A DNA stretch of 64,000 nt from Roseiarcus sp963772555 (lineage in GTDB: Bacteria; Pseudomonadota; Alphaproteobacteria; Rhizobiales; Beijerinckiaceae): the NCBI GenBank assembly GCA_963772555.1, contig CAVYXQ010000029.1, forward strand, positions 112,685-176,684, given 5' to 3'. Position 1 is the first letter of the stretch. The number at the start of each line of letters is the position of its first letter. Positions 17,610 to 26,020 of the stretch are shown piece by piece. The notes beneath the pieces are model-generated. The model did no database searches, was not told the DNA's origin, and saw only the letters and a program-made list of their open reading frames with translations. Both the position numbers and the translations under genes were made by a program.

Positions 17610-18596
17610 GTGGAGAGGCAGAAATTCGCCGCCAGGCTAAACTCGTTCCGCGTTGGCGAGCGCGAATATTGGCGCGAACTCAACAGGAAGCCGACGACGC
17701 TGGACCTCCTCGACCGGGCCTCGAAAGTTGCGGGCCTCAACTGCGTAGACCTGAACTACCCCGATCACCTCGCAGACGTCTCCGAGGCACGTATCATCGA
17801 CAAAATGAGCGAAATCGGAATCTCGCTCAACGGCTACGCCATGCGCTACTACGATGACGACGCCTACAAGATCGGCGCCTTCACCCATCCGGATCCGGCG
17901 ACCAGGCGTCTGGCGATCGATTTGACCAAGCGGGGGCTGGACTCGCTGGCCGCGGCCGGCGGGAGCGTTATGACGCTTTGGATGGGCCAGGACGGGTTCG
18001 ATTATTCGTTTCAGGCGGACTATGCTGCGCTTTGGCAGCACACAATCGACGGGATTCGTGAAGTCGCCGACCATAGCCCGTCGATAGACGTCAGCATCGA
18101 ATACAAGCCCAATGAGCCGCGGTCCTTCAGCCTCATGCCGGATGTCGCAACGACGCTTCTCGCGATTCGAGAAATCGATCGGCCGAACCTGGGGGTTACG
18201 CTCGACTTCGCGCATGTCCTCTACGCCGATGAGATGCCGGCTTATGCGGCGGCGCTGATTGCGCGCCATTCGCGGTTGCTCGGCGTCCACCTCAACGACG
18301 GCTACGCCAAACGGGACGACGGACTGATGGTCGCATCGGTGCATCCGATTCAGACTGTCGAGCTGCTCTATGCGCTCGATCGCATGAGCTACGACGGCGC
18401 GATCTATTTCGACACGTTCCCCGACACGACCGGGCTCGATCCGATCTCAGAATGCGGCACGAATATCGACACGGTGTCGGCGCTTCGCCGCGTCGTCGAG
18501 CGGCTGAAAGACAGCGAGCTTCTGGCGTCCGCGATCCTCAGGCAGGACCCGGTGGCGAGCCAAAGGATCGTGCAAGCGGCTCTCTATGGTTCCTGA
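17610..18596 (+). CDS. Sugar phosphate isomerase/epimerase (TIM-barrel, AP_endonuc_2 family)
   Basis: A 328-residue TIM-barrel enzyme of the xylose isomerase-like/AP endonuclease 2 superfamily. Metal-ligand strands can be followed: SIEYKPNEP near residue 168 (Glu), LGVTLDFAHVLY (Asp and His), LLGVHLNDGY (His), and YFDTFPDTT near the C-terminus. GTG 17610 is chosen as start because GGAGGG lies just upstream; the longer open frame lacks such a site. It overlaps the next kinase by 11 bases. It probably isomerises an aldose or inosose to a ketose for the flanking kinases. Confidence 0.85.
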   Translation: MERQKFAARLNSFRVGEREYWRELNRKPTTLDLLDRASKVAGLNCVDLNYPDHLADVSEARIIDKMSEIGISLNGYAMRYYDDDAYKIGAFTHPDPATRRLAIDLTKRGLDSLAAAGGSVMTLWMGQDGFDYSFQADYAALWQHTIDGIREVADHSPSIDVSIEYKPNEPRSFSLMPDVATTLLAIREIDRPNLGVTLDFAHVLYADEMPAYAAALIARHSRLLGVHLNDGYAKRDDGLMVASVHPIQTVELLYALDRMSYDGAIYFDTFPDTTGLDPISECGTNIDTVSALRRVVERLKDSELLASAILRQDPVASQRIVQAALYGS

Positions 18597-19479
18597 CGGC
18601 GCCCGGCCCCCTGCCTTCGACGTCATCGTCTGCGGCAGCCTTCATCTCGATGTCATGGTCTATTCGCCGCGCTTGCCCCGGCCGGACGAGACGGTGGTGG
18701 GGACAAAATGGGCGCTTCAATGCGGCGGCAAGGGCGGCAACCAGGCGGTGATGGCTTCGCGCGCGGGAGCGCGCGTTGCGATGATCGGCCGGGTCGGCGC
18801 CGACGATTTCGGCGCCCGGCTTCGCAGACATCTCGTCGACGCCGGCGTCAACTCCCGGGCGGTTCTCGTCGACGAATCGGTCGGCTCGGGCATGAGCGCG
18901 GCGATTGTCCGCGACGACGGCGACTATGGCGCCGTGATCGTCTCGGGCTCCAACCTGAATCTCGAGCCTGACGCCGTCGCTGAGCAATGGAAAGCGATCG
19001 GCGGCGCGCGCGTGCTCGTCTTGCAGAACGAGATTGCCGACGCCGCCAATCTTGCCGCCGCTAGCGCGGCGCATTCGGATGGCGCCTTCGTCATCCTGAA
19101 CGCCGCGCCGGCGAGGGCGATGACCGAGGCGTTGCTCGATCGGGTCGATTGTCTGGTGGTGAACCGAATCGAAGCCGAGATGCTGTCCGGCGGCCCGGTT
19201 CGGGATCCAGGGGAGGCGGCCTCGGCGCTTTGCAGGGTCGGCGGTCGGATCAAGAACGTCATTGTGACGCTCGGCGGCGAGGGCCTCGTCATCAAGTCGG
19301 AGGACGGTACGATTTTGGCAATCGCTGCACAGCGGGTCAAGGTCGTGTCGTCTCACGGCGCCGGAGACTGCTTTGTCGGCGCGCTTGCGGCGAAACTCGC
19401 GAGCAACGCTTCGGCGGCAGACGCCGCGGGATTCGCGAACGCCGCCGCGGCGGCGCATGTGTCGGGGCAGAGGACATGA
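18586..19479 (+). CDS. PfkB-family carbohydrate kinase
   Basis: A 297-residue ribokinase-family kinase. The first PfkB signature is clear (CGGKGGNQAVMASRAGARV, about residues 45-63). The second is HGAGDCFVGALAAKL near residue 262; it keeps the GAGD core with the catalytic Asp but replaces the usual DTT lead with SSH. The gene begins inside the isomerase stop region (11-base overlap), so it is co-translated with it. This makes it the second PfkB kinase in 3 kb, and the two probably act on different intermediates. Confidence 0.88.
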   Translation: MVPDGARPPAFDVIVCGSLHLDVMVYSPRLPRPDETVVGTKWALQCGGKGGNQAVMASRAGARVAMIGRVGADDFGARLRRHLVDAGVNSRAVLVDESVGSGMSAAIVRDDGDYGAVIVSGSNLNLEPDAVAEQWKAIGGARVLVLQNEIADAANLAAASAAHSDGAFVILNAAPARAMTEALLDRVDCLVVNRIEAEMLSGGPVRDPGEAASALCRVGGRIKNVIVTLGGEGLVIKSEDGTILAIAAQRVKVVSSHGAGDCFVGALAAKLASNASAADAAGFANAAAAAHVSGQRT

Positions 19480-19670
19480 GCCGACGCCGGAGCGGTCGCG
19501 CAAAGGCGTAGTTTTTCAGGAATTACCGCCGCGCGCAGCCGGATACGAGGCCGAAAATATCTATCAGTCTTTGCACTTCCGTCTCGACTGCCGCGGAGCT
19601 CGCGCGCAAGAATACGAAATCCGCTTTCGGTCTCTATCCCCGTCCACCCACGCAATTGAACTTCCGGAAG

Positions 19671-20624
19671 ATGCCTTACGTACCCGCGTCGGAACCAACG
19701 ATCTACTTTATTGGCACGACGACCAGCCAGTCGTCGATCATGAACGTGTTTCCGCGTTGGGCCGAGGCGCTGAAGCTCAAGGCGGTGATCAAGGGGTTCG
19801 ACTTCGTTCCCGACGACGACCCTGCGCGATACCGCGAAGCCGTGCAATTCATCAAAGCCGATCCGCTCTCACTTGGCGCGCTCATAACGACGCACAAGGT
19901 GAACCTCCTCAAAGCGTCGCGCGATCTCTTCGACGATCTCGATCCCTACGCCCGGACGCTTGGCGAAATCAGCAGCATTTCGAAGCGCGGTCCTCGCCTT
20001 TGGGGCCACGCCAAAGATCCGATCAGCGTGGGCAGGGCGCTGGAGGCGATTGTTGATCAGGGCTATTGGCGCCGCACCGGCGCCGAGCTTCTTCTTCTCG
20101 GCGCCGGCGGCTCGTCGATGGCGTTGACGCTCTACCTGCACGACAGGTCCAAGGCGGACGGCGACGTTCCTGCGCGCATCGTTGTGACCGCGCTCACCGA
20201 GAGCGCGCTGGCGGATATCCGTGAGGTCCACGATCGCATCGGCTTCGCCCTTCCGATCGACTACGTGGCGACGCCCGAGCCTGGCGCGGCCGATCGCCTT
20301 CTGCGCAATCTGCCCGAGGGCTCGATGGTCGTGAACGCGACCGGGCTCGGCAAGGACCGCCCGGGATCGCCGCTAACGGATGCGGCAGTCTTTCCGCGCA
20401 ACGCAATGACCTGGGATTTCAACTATCGCGGAGACTTGGCCTTCCTCAGGCAGGCGAGAGCGGCGCAGGCGCGCGCGCCTTTGATCGTCGCGGACGGTTG
20501 GACCTATTTCATTCATGGATGGACCCGCGTCATTGCAGAGGTGTTCGATATCGACATTCCCGACTCGGGTCCGTCGTTCGAGCGGCTGAGCCGGATCGCG
20601 GTCGACGCCACGAAAGGACGCTGA
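19671..20624 (+). CDS. Shikimate dehydrogenase-like protein
   Basis: About 317 residues with the two-domain AroE architecture. The substrate domain contains TTHKVNLL (the conserved Lys of shikimate dehydrogenases), then SSISKRGPRLWGHAKD. The Rossmann part has LLLGAGGSSMALTLYL near residue 140 and the family motif VVNATGLGKDRPG near residue 235. ATG 19671 has a CCGGAAG site; TTG 19656 is an alternative. Its partners are sugar kinases and an isomerase, not aromatic biosynthesis genes. It is therefore probably a cyclitol or sugar-acid dehydrogenase rather than the housekeeping AroE (inference). Confidence 0.82.
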   Translation: MPYVPASEPTIYFIGTTTSQSSIMNVFPRWAEALKLKAVIKGFDFVPDDDPARYREAVQFIKADPLSLGALITTHKVNLLKASRDLFDDLDPYARTLGEISSISKRGPRLWGHAKDPISVGRALEAIVDQGYWRRTGAELLLLGAGGSSMALTLYLHDRSKADGDVPARIVVTALTESALADIREVHDRIGFALPIDYVATPEPGAADRLLRNLPEGSMVVNATGLGKDRPGSPLTDAAVFPRNAMTWDFNYRGDLAFLRQARAAQARAPLIVADGWTYFIHGWTRVIAEVFDIDIPDSGPSFERLSRIAVDATKGR

Positions 20625-20654
20625 ATTCCTCAAGCCCGACTTGAACACCTGATT

Positions 20655-22500
20655 TTTGCAAATGGTTGATTATGTTGGTGTTCCGGCGAAATTCAAGTTG
20701 GCGTGGCACTACGCTTTGGGCGACCGCGGCGTTTTCGGTCGTGTTTGGGCGGGGGCGGCGGCGGACGGGCCTGCCGGGCGCGGGACGGCAGGGCGACATG
20801 GGCGCATTTGAAGAGCCTGGTCACATCTGGCGCGGCGTCGGTGCGCACGAGCCAGTCGGCGGCTCGGTAATGGATGCGCACCTGTTGTAGACGATCGAGA
20901 TCGCGCAAGAGGTCTTTCCATTCCGGCGCGAGGCTGGCCTGGCGGGCGAGGTCGTCGAGATGCTTCTGCATCGCGAGCGCCAGGAACGAGCAGAAGACAT
21001 GGCCGCGGATGGCGGCGTCGGAGGAATGGAAGATCGGCCGCGTGCGCATGATCGCCTTGGTTCGACGGAAAAGATCCTCGACAAGGAGAAGATCGCGATA
21101 GCGCAAAACTGCCTGCAGAGGGGTCACCTTCGCATTCGTGCGCAGCACGAAGATCCCGTCAAAGCTCGCCTCTTCGGCGAGCTTGCCCACGTCGATCACG
21201 AATGAGCGAGCGCCCTTGGCCGCGACTTTGCGCAGATAGCGCCGATAGGCGGAGTTGCCGATCAGCGCCTTGTCGCCCTTCTTCAATTGCGCGTCGAGCG
21301 CGGCGACAATCGCTTCGCGGTCCTTGCGGTCGTTCTCGGCCTCCGCCTCGTTGCGGCAGACGACATAGCGGACGCCTTCGATCTTGACCTGCTTGACGAA
21401 GAGCTGGGTCTCTCCCGCCTTGCGCTCGATGAGCAGGGGGACGAAAGGATCGTCGTTCTCGAGCACGATCTTGCGCACGATCGCGTCGGAGCGCTCGCGC
21501 GCGCCGAGGATATATTCGAGCTTGCGCTCCTCGAGTCCGGCGATGGTCGCCGCCGAGATCATGCCACGGTCGGCGACGACGCAGACCCGGCCGATGGAAA
21601 AGCGCTCCCGCAAGCGGTCGACCACCGGCAACAGCGACGTCACGTCGGCGGTGTTCCCCGGCCACATCTCGGTGCAGATCGGCCGGCCGTCGCCGTCGAC
21701 GACGAGGCCGAGGATCATCTGCTTCAAATCGGGGCGATAGTCCTTGGAGTAGCCGTACTCGCCGAGCGTCTGGCCGCCCTGGCCGTAGAAGGAGAGGCTG
21801 GTGGTGTCCATGAATACGACGGAAAGGTCGGTGAAGAGATCGCGGCGGCGGTCGAACAACCGCTCCTCGATCAGGTCCTTGACGCAGCGAGGCGCGAGCG
21901 CCCCGTCGGGCTTCTCCTCCACCTCCTCGCCGAGCCAGGCCATGGCGCGGTAGAAGTGATGCAGATCGAGCCCTTCGGCGCCAGGGATGTCGTAATCCTC
22001 CATCCACGACGAACAGTCGCGATCCGATCCCGAAACGAATAGCCGATGCAGCGCGGCGACGAACACGGCGCGCTCGACCGGAAACTCGAACGCGCGCTCC
22101 TTCAGCAAGCCGGCCAGGACGTCGGCGACGCCGAGCCGCTCCCAGAACTCTGCCGAACAGCATCGGCCCGCCGATCCGCTTGGCGGCGACCGACAGCTCG
22201 CCTTGGGCGTCCTCATCGAGCGCATTGATCAGCAGAACCTGATCGGTGAGCTTGGCGCCCGAGGCGATCAGCGAAGCGAGCGCGCCGGAGGCGGCCAACG
22301 CGTCGGCACGGCCCAGATTGGCGATCACCCTCTGGCGGACGGCGGCGCCGTCGCGCGTGTTCTCGACGATCTGCACGTAGCCGCGTTCGCCGGACTTCTT
22401 GAGGCGGAAGAACATGGGCCCTCGCTATCGAGCACCACGGAATCCGACTCGCCGCCAAATATCAAGCGCAAAAACTGTGCAAACGTGGCACCACATTTTG
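20655..22500. mobile_element. IS1634-type insertion sequence (boundaries approximate)
   Basis: The transposase gene occupies 20693-22415 on the minus strand. Flanking segments on both sides contain only weak, imperfect inverted similarity: GTGGCACTACG near 20705-20715 and GTGGCACCACA near 22484. I cannot fix the terminal repeats or a target duplication by eye. The insertion separates the shikimate-dehydrogenase-like gene from the second sugar ABC operon. Confidence 0.6.
20693..22415 (-). CDS. IS1634-family transposase (one frameshift)
   Basis: A DDE transposase of about 573 residues, IS4-like superfamily, IS1634 group. The N-terminus MFFRLKKSGERGYVQIVENT is typical. Catalytic Asp residues sit in SVVFMDTTSLSFYG and CVVADRGMIS; the C-terminus is a basic Lys/Arg/Pro tail. 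One extra base at 22145-22150 (GAACTC where GACTC is expected on the plus strand) splits the frame. Removing it gives LFGRVWERLGVAD and one continuous protein. So the element may be intact rather than dead. Confidence 0.88.
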
Positions 22501-22670
22501 AGAAAATACCTCACCGCCCTCAAGGATATCAATGCCTTGCAAGCGCGAGGGCCGGTTTACTGTTCAAGTAGGGTCAAGCATCGGGTTCAGCGGCGTCGGA
22601 CTTCGACCTGACGACCGGCCCGTCGAAGAGCCGGTTCTCGGCCGAGCACAGACGGAGAAAAAGCACGATT

Positions 22671-23720
22671 TCAGACGATCCGATCGCCCGATGTCTTATC
22701 GAAGAGATGAACGACGGTGTCGGCGAAATCGACGCCGATGGCCTCGCCGTCCGGGCGGTTGAAGGACTTGTCCGCCTTGACGATCATCGTGCCGTCATCG
22801 ATGCGGCAAGTGACCAAACTGTGGTCGCCCATGGGCTCGGTCGTATAGACTTCGCCGACGATCTTGCCGTTCGACGGTTCGGTCACCCGGCAATCCTCAG
22901 GGCGCACGCCGGCGACGGCGGCGCGTCGCGAGACGCCCTTCCGTGTCGCGAAACTGCCCGCAGCGGAGGAGAAGCGGCCGTCGGAGAGCTCGCCATCGAG
23001 CAAATTCATTGGCGGCGACCCGATGAAGCCGGCGACGAACAGGTTTGCCGGCGAATTGTAGATGTTGGCCGGCGTGTCGAGCTGCTGCACCACCCCCTTT
23101 TCCAGGAGCGCGACGCGATGTGCGAGGGTCATCGCTTCGACCTGGTCGTGGGTGACGTAGATTGTCGTGATGCCGAGCCTATGCTGCGTGTGCTTGAGTT
23201 CGGCGCGCATATGGCCGCGCAACTTTGCGTCGAGATTGGAAAGCGGCTCGTCCATCAGGAAGGCTGCTGGACGGCGGATCATCGCTCGGGCCAGAGCGAC
23301 GCGCTGGCGCTGGCCTCCGGAGAGTTGCCGCGGATAGCGTTCGAGCAGCGTGTCGAGCTGCACTTGGCGCGCAACGTCCTTGACCGCGTCCGCGATCTCG
23401 GCCTTCGGCCGGCTCCTGACGCTCAGAGGATAGGCGATGTTCGCGAAGACCGTCATGTGCGGGTAGAGCGCGTAGGACTGGAACACCATGGCGATGTCGC
23501 GGTATTTCGGCAGCACGTTGGTGACGTCGCGGTCGCCGATCTTGATCCGGCCGGAGGTGACCGATTCGAGTCCCGCGATCATCCGCAGGGCCGTCGTCTT
23601 GCCCGAGCCCGATGCGCCGAGGAGAACGAGGAATTCTCCGTTCTGGACCTCGAGTTCGAGCCCTTTGACCACCTCCACGGCGCCGAACGACTTGTGGATG
23701 TTTTCCAGCCTCACCCGCAT
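22671..23720 (-). CDS. UgpC/MalK-type sugar ABC transporter ATP-binding protein
   Basis: A 349-residue MalK-family ATPase. Motifs in order: Walker A GASGSGKTTALR near residue 37, Q-loop FQSYALYPHMTV, signature LSGGQRQRVALARAM, Walker B FLMDEPLSNLDAK, switch IYVTHDQVEAMT, and a C-terminal TOBE region with VRPEDCRV. It begins 7 bases after the MalG-type permease stop and closes the four-gene import operon. The product energises uptake at the inner membrane. Confidence 0.93.
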   Translation of the reverse strand: MRVRLENIHKSFGAVEVVKGLELEVQNGEFLVLLGASGSGKTTALRMIAGLESVTSGRIKIGDRDVTNVLPKYRDIAMVFQSYALYPHMTVFANIAYPLSVRSRPKAEIADAVKDVARQVQLDTLLERYPRQLSGGQRQRVALARAMIRRPAAFLMDEPLSNLDAKLRGHMRAELKHTQHRLGITTIYVTHDQVEAMTLAHRVALLEKGVVQQLDTPANIYNSPANLFVAGFIGSPPMNLLDGELSDGRFSSAAGSFATRKGVSRRAAVAGVRPEDCRVTEPSNGKIVGEVYTTEPMGDHSLVTCRIDDGTMIVKADKSFNRPDGEAIGVDFADTVVHLFDKTSGDRIV

Positions 23721-23727
23721 CGCAGCC

Positions 23728-24780
23728 CTACCCTTTGACGGCGCCGATGAGGAGGCCGCGCGCGATATGCTTCTGCAGGAACGCGGCGATGACGATGACG
23801 GGCGCGATCATGATCACGATCAGCACCGACATGTACCACCACTGCGGCCCGCGCGTCGTGTTCTGCGCCGCCACCAGCACCGGCATCGTCTGGGCGTTGG
23901 CGTTGGTCAGGAAGAGCGCCAGCAGGAACTCGTTCCAGCTCAGGATCAGCACCAGCATGAATGTGGCCGCGAGACCGGAGCGAACGAGCGGCAGCGCGAT
24001 GGTGAAGAACACTCGGAACTTCGAGGCGCCGTCGATCTCTGCGCTCTCCTCGAGATCGAGCGGAATGCCAGCGAAGAAGTCGCGCGTCAGCCAGACGACG
24101 ATCGGCAGGTTGACGCCGGTATAGGTCGAGATGAGCGCGATCTGCGTGTCGAGCAGCCTCAGATGCTGGAACATCACGTAGATCGGCAGCACGGCGACGA
24201 TCGGCGGCATGATCCGGTTCGAAATCATCCAGAACTCGATGTCGTTGTTTCCGACCGCAGCCTTGAAACGGCGCACGAACGTCCCGAGCGCCAGGAGAAA
24301 CAGCGCGATCGCGACCGCCATCGCGGCTTGCCAGGGCACGCCGAGCGCCGCCACCGCGACGATCACGGCGACAAGCAGCACAAGGAAGGTCACCACGGCG
24401 GCGAGCTTCACCTGGAAACGGATGCGCACCAGCGCATAAGCCGCGAGCGAGCCGATCAGCAATGCAAGCACGGTGCTGGAGAGCGCGACAACGATCGAAT
24501 TCAGATAGGGGCCGAGCGTGTTGTTCTGCAGAAGCATGAAATTCCACGCGTCGAGCGTCGGCTTGAAATCGACGAACGGCAAATAGTATGGACCGCTGTC
24601 GACCTGCACCTCGATCTTCAGCGAGGTCACCAAGACCCAATAGAGGGGGAAGAGGACCACCAGCGTCCACAGGCCGAGCAGAAGGTAGGTGGCGATCTTC
24701 GGCGCGATCGCGATCTCGTCGATCCGTGCGGGCTCGAAGAGGCGCTGCACCAAGGTGCGGGTTTCGGCGTCCGTCGTCAC
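23728..24780 (-). CDS. MalG-type sugar ABC transporter permease with extra membrane hairpin
   Basis: A 350-residue CUT1 permease, about 60-70 residues longer than usual. The normal core is present: LFPLYWVLVTSLK, AAYALVRIRF, FWMISNRIMPP, an EAA-type loop with EESAEIDGASKFRVFFTIAL, and WNEFLLALFL. Between AAYALVRIRF and FWMISNRIMPP an insertion of roughly 60 residues (about 120-180) encodes two more hydrophobic helices. The GTG start at 24780 overlaps the upstream permease stop (GTGA); a slightly longer frame upstream is not needed. Confidence 0.9.
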   Translation of the reverse strand: MTTDAETRTLVQRLFEPARIDEIAIAPKIATYLLLGLWTLVVLFPLYWVLVTSLKIEVQVDSGPYYLPFVDFKPTLDAWNFMLLQNNTLGPYLNSIVVALSSTVLALLIGSLAAYALVRIRFQVKLAAVVTFLVLLVAVIVAVAALGVPWQAAMAVAIALFLLALGTFVRRFKAAVGNNDIEFWMISNRIMPPIVAVLPIYVMFQHLRLLDTQIALISTYTGVNLPIVVWLTRDFFAGIPLDLEESAEIDGASKFRVFFTIALPLVRSGLAATFMLVLILSWNEFLLALFLTNANAQTMPVLVAAQNTTRGPQWWYMSVLIVIMIAPVIVIAAFLQKHIARGLLIGAVKG

Positions 24781-25910
24781 TGGTGTCTCCGCGTCCAACG
24801 GACCACATAGTTGAAGAAGCTGACGCAAGTGACCGTTGAAACGAACAGGAGGAGATAGCCGATCGCCGCCGAGCCGCCGAGATCCTGGGTGCGCCAGGCG
24901 ATGAACGAATGCAGCGTCAGCGATTCGGTCGCCAACCCCGGGCCACCCGCCGTCAGCACGTTGGGGATGTCGATGATTTTGAAGGCCTCGATGAGCCGGA
25001 TCAGCACCACCGTGGCGGCGATCGGGGCGATCGCCGGCCAGGTGATGTCACGAAAGACCTGAAAATTGCTTGCGCCGTCCAGGCGCGCCGCCTCGAGCTG
25101 ATCGCGCGGCTGATTTTCCACCGCCGCGAGCAGAACGATGAACATGAACGGCGTCCACTGCCAGGTGTCGCCGACGAGAACCATCATTCGGGCCGACCAG
25201 GCTTGTGTCGCCCACGACCAGGCGCTGAACCCGAGCACCGCGGCGACCGGCGCGAACGGTCCCTTTTCCATGTCGGCGAGCATGCGAAACATGTAGGCGA
25301 CGCCGACTGGCGTCACCATCAGCGGAATGAAGAAGACGACCCGGAAGAAATTGCGGGCGCGGATCGGCTGCGCGCAGAGCAGCGCCAGGCCGAGGCCAAG
25401 CAGAAACTGCACGACGACGCCGACGAGAACGTAGAAGCAGGTCGTCAGCAGCGTGCCCCCGTACGCGCCCGGCGGGATCGTCGCGAGGGCGGCAAGCACG
25501 ATGCCCGTCGCCAGGCTGGCGGAGATCAGTCGCCCGATGAAGCCGGCGACAGTGAACCCGGTCGCGACATAGCGGCCGAGCCAAGCGAGAACCAGCAGGG
25601 CGAAGACCGCGAAGGCCAGCCATTCCGGCCATTGCAGCGGCTTCAGCGTGCCAAGAAAGTGATATTGCTGCGCGCCGAGAAGCAGGCGCTTGAAATTGTA
25701 AAGGCCGATGAAAGTCAGCGTGAAGCTGCCCCCGGCCAGCGCGAAACGGCACAAGGAGAGATAGACGGAGACGATCAGCGGAAAGATCGCGAAGGCAAGC
25801 AGGATGATGACCGCCGGCAGCACCATGATGCGGCCGGAGTTGCGGTCGATCCACTCGTCGCGGCTTTCGCGCGCGGCGCTCTCGGCGATTGCTGCGCCGG
25901 CTCCAGCCAT
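24777..25910 (-). CDS. MalF-type sugar ABC transporter permease with extra membrane segments
   Basis: A 377-residue CUT1 permease. The ATG at 25910 follows GAGAG and opens a soluble tail of about 35 residues; the frame stays open far upstream but that part is antisense to the binding-protein gene. The core shows RARNFFRVVFFIPLMVTPVG, GDTWQWTPFMFIVLLA and the EAA loop QLEAARLDGASNFQVF. Between the first helix and the core, about residues 85-150, lie two or three extra hydrophobic stretches absent from ordinary MalF-type subunits of 290-300 residues. Both subunits of this transporter are enlarged. Confidence 0.9.
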   Translation of the reverse strand: MAGAGAAIAESAARESRDEWIDRNSGRIMVLPAVIILLAFAIFPLIVSVYLSLCRFALAGGSFTLTFIGLYNFKRLLLGAQQYHFLGTLKPLQWPEWLAFAVFALLVLAWLGRYVATGFTVAGFIGRLISASLATGIVLAALATIPPGAYGGTLLTTCFYVLVGVVVQFLLGLGLALLCAQPIRARNFFRVVFFIPLMVTPVGVAYMFRMLADMEKGPFAPVAAVLGFSAWSWATQAWSARMMVLVGDTWQWTPFMFIVLLAAVENQPRDQLEAARLDGASNFQVFRDITWPAIAPIAATVVLIRLIEAFKIIDIPNVLTAGGPGLATESLTLHSFIAWRTQDLGGSAAIGYLLLFVSTVTCVSFFNYVVRWTRRHQ

Positions 25911-25969
25911 TCTCTCGACAGTTTTCAAGTTCGCGTCGCCAGGCGCCGTCGCCGAGACCCTATAATCTG

Positions 25970-26002
25970 AAAAACGCCCCGGCGCGAGATTTCGCGCCGG
26001 GG
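25970..26002 (-). terminator. Intercistronic terminator/attenuator after the binding-protein gene
   Basis: On the minus strand a perfect 11-bp stem (CCCCGGCGCGA and complement) with a four-base loop is followed by CG and five T residues. It lies 19 bases after the binding-protein stop and before the permeases. Such a partial terminator would keep binding protein in excess over membrane subunits and stabilise its mRNA 3' end. Confidence 0.8.
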
Positions 26003-26020
26003 AGCCGCGTTCCGCGCAGA

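Noticed and set aside
19512..19670. Upstream extension of the shikimate-dehydrogenase-like frame
   Set aside because: The frame is open to 19512 but the sequence is not conserved in style; TTG 19656 or ATG 19671 gives a normal N-terminus.
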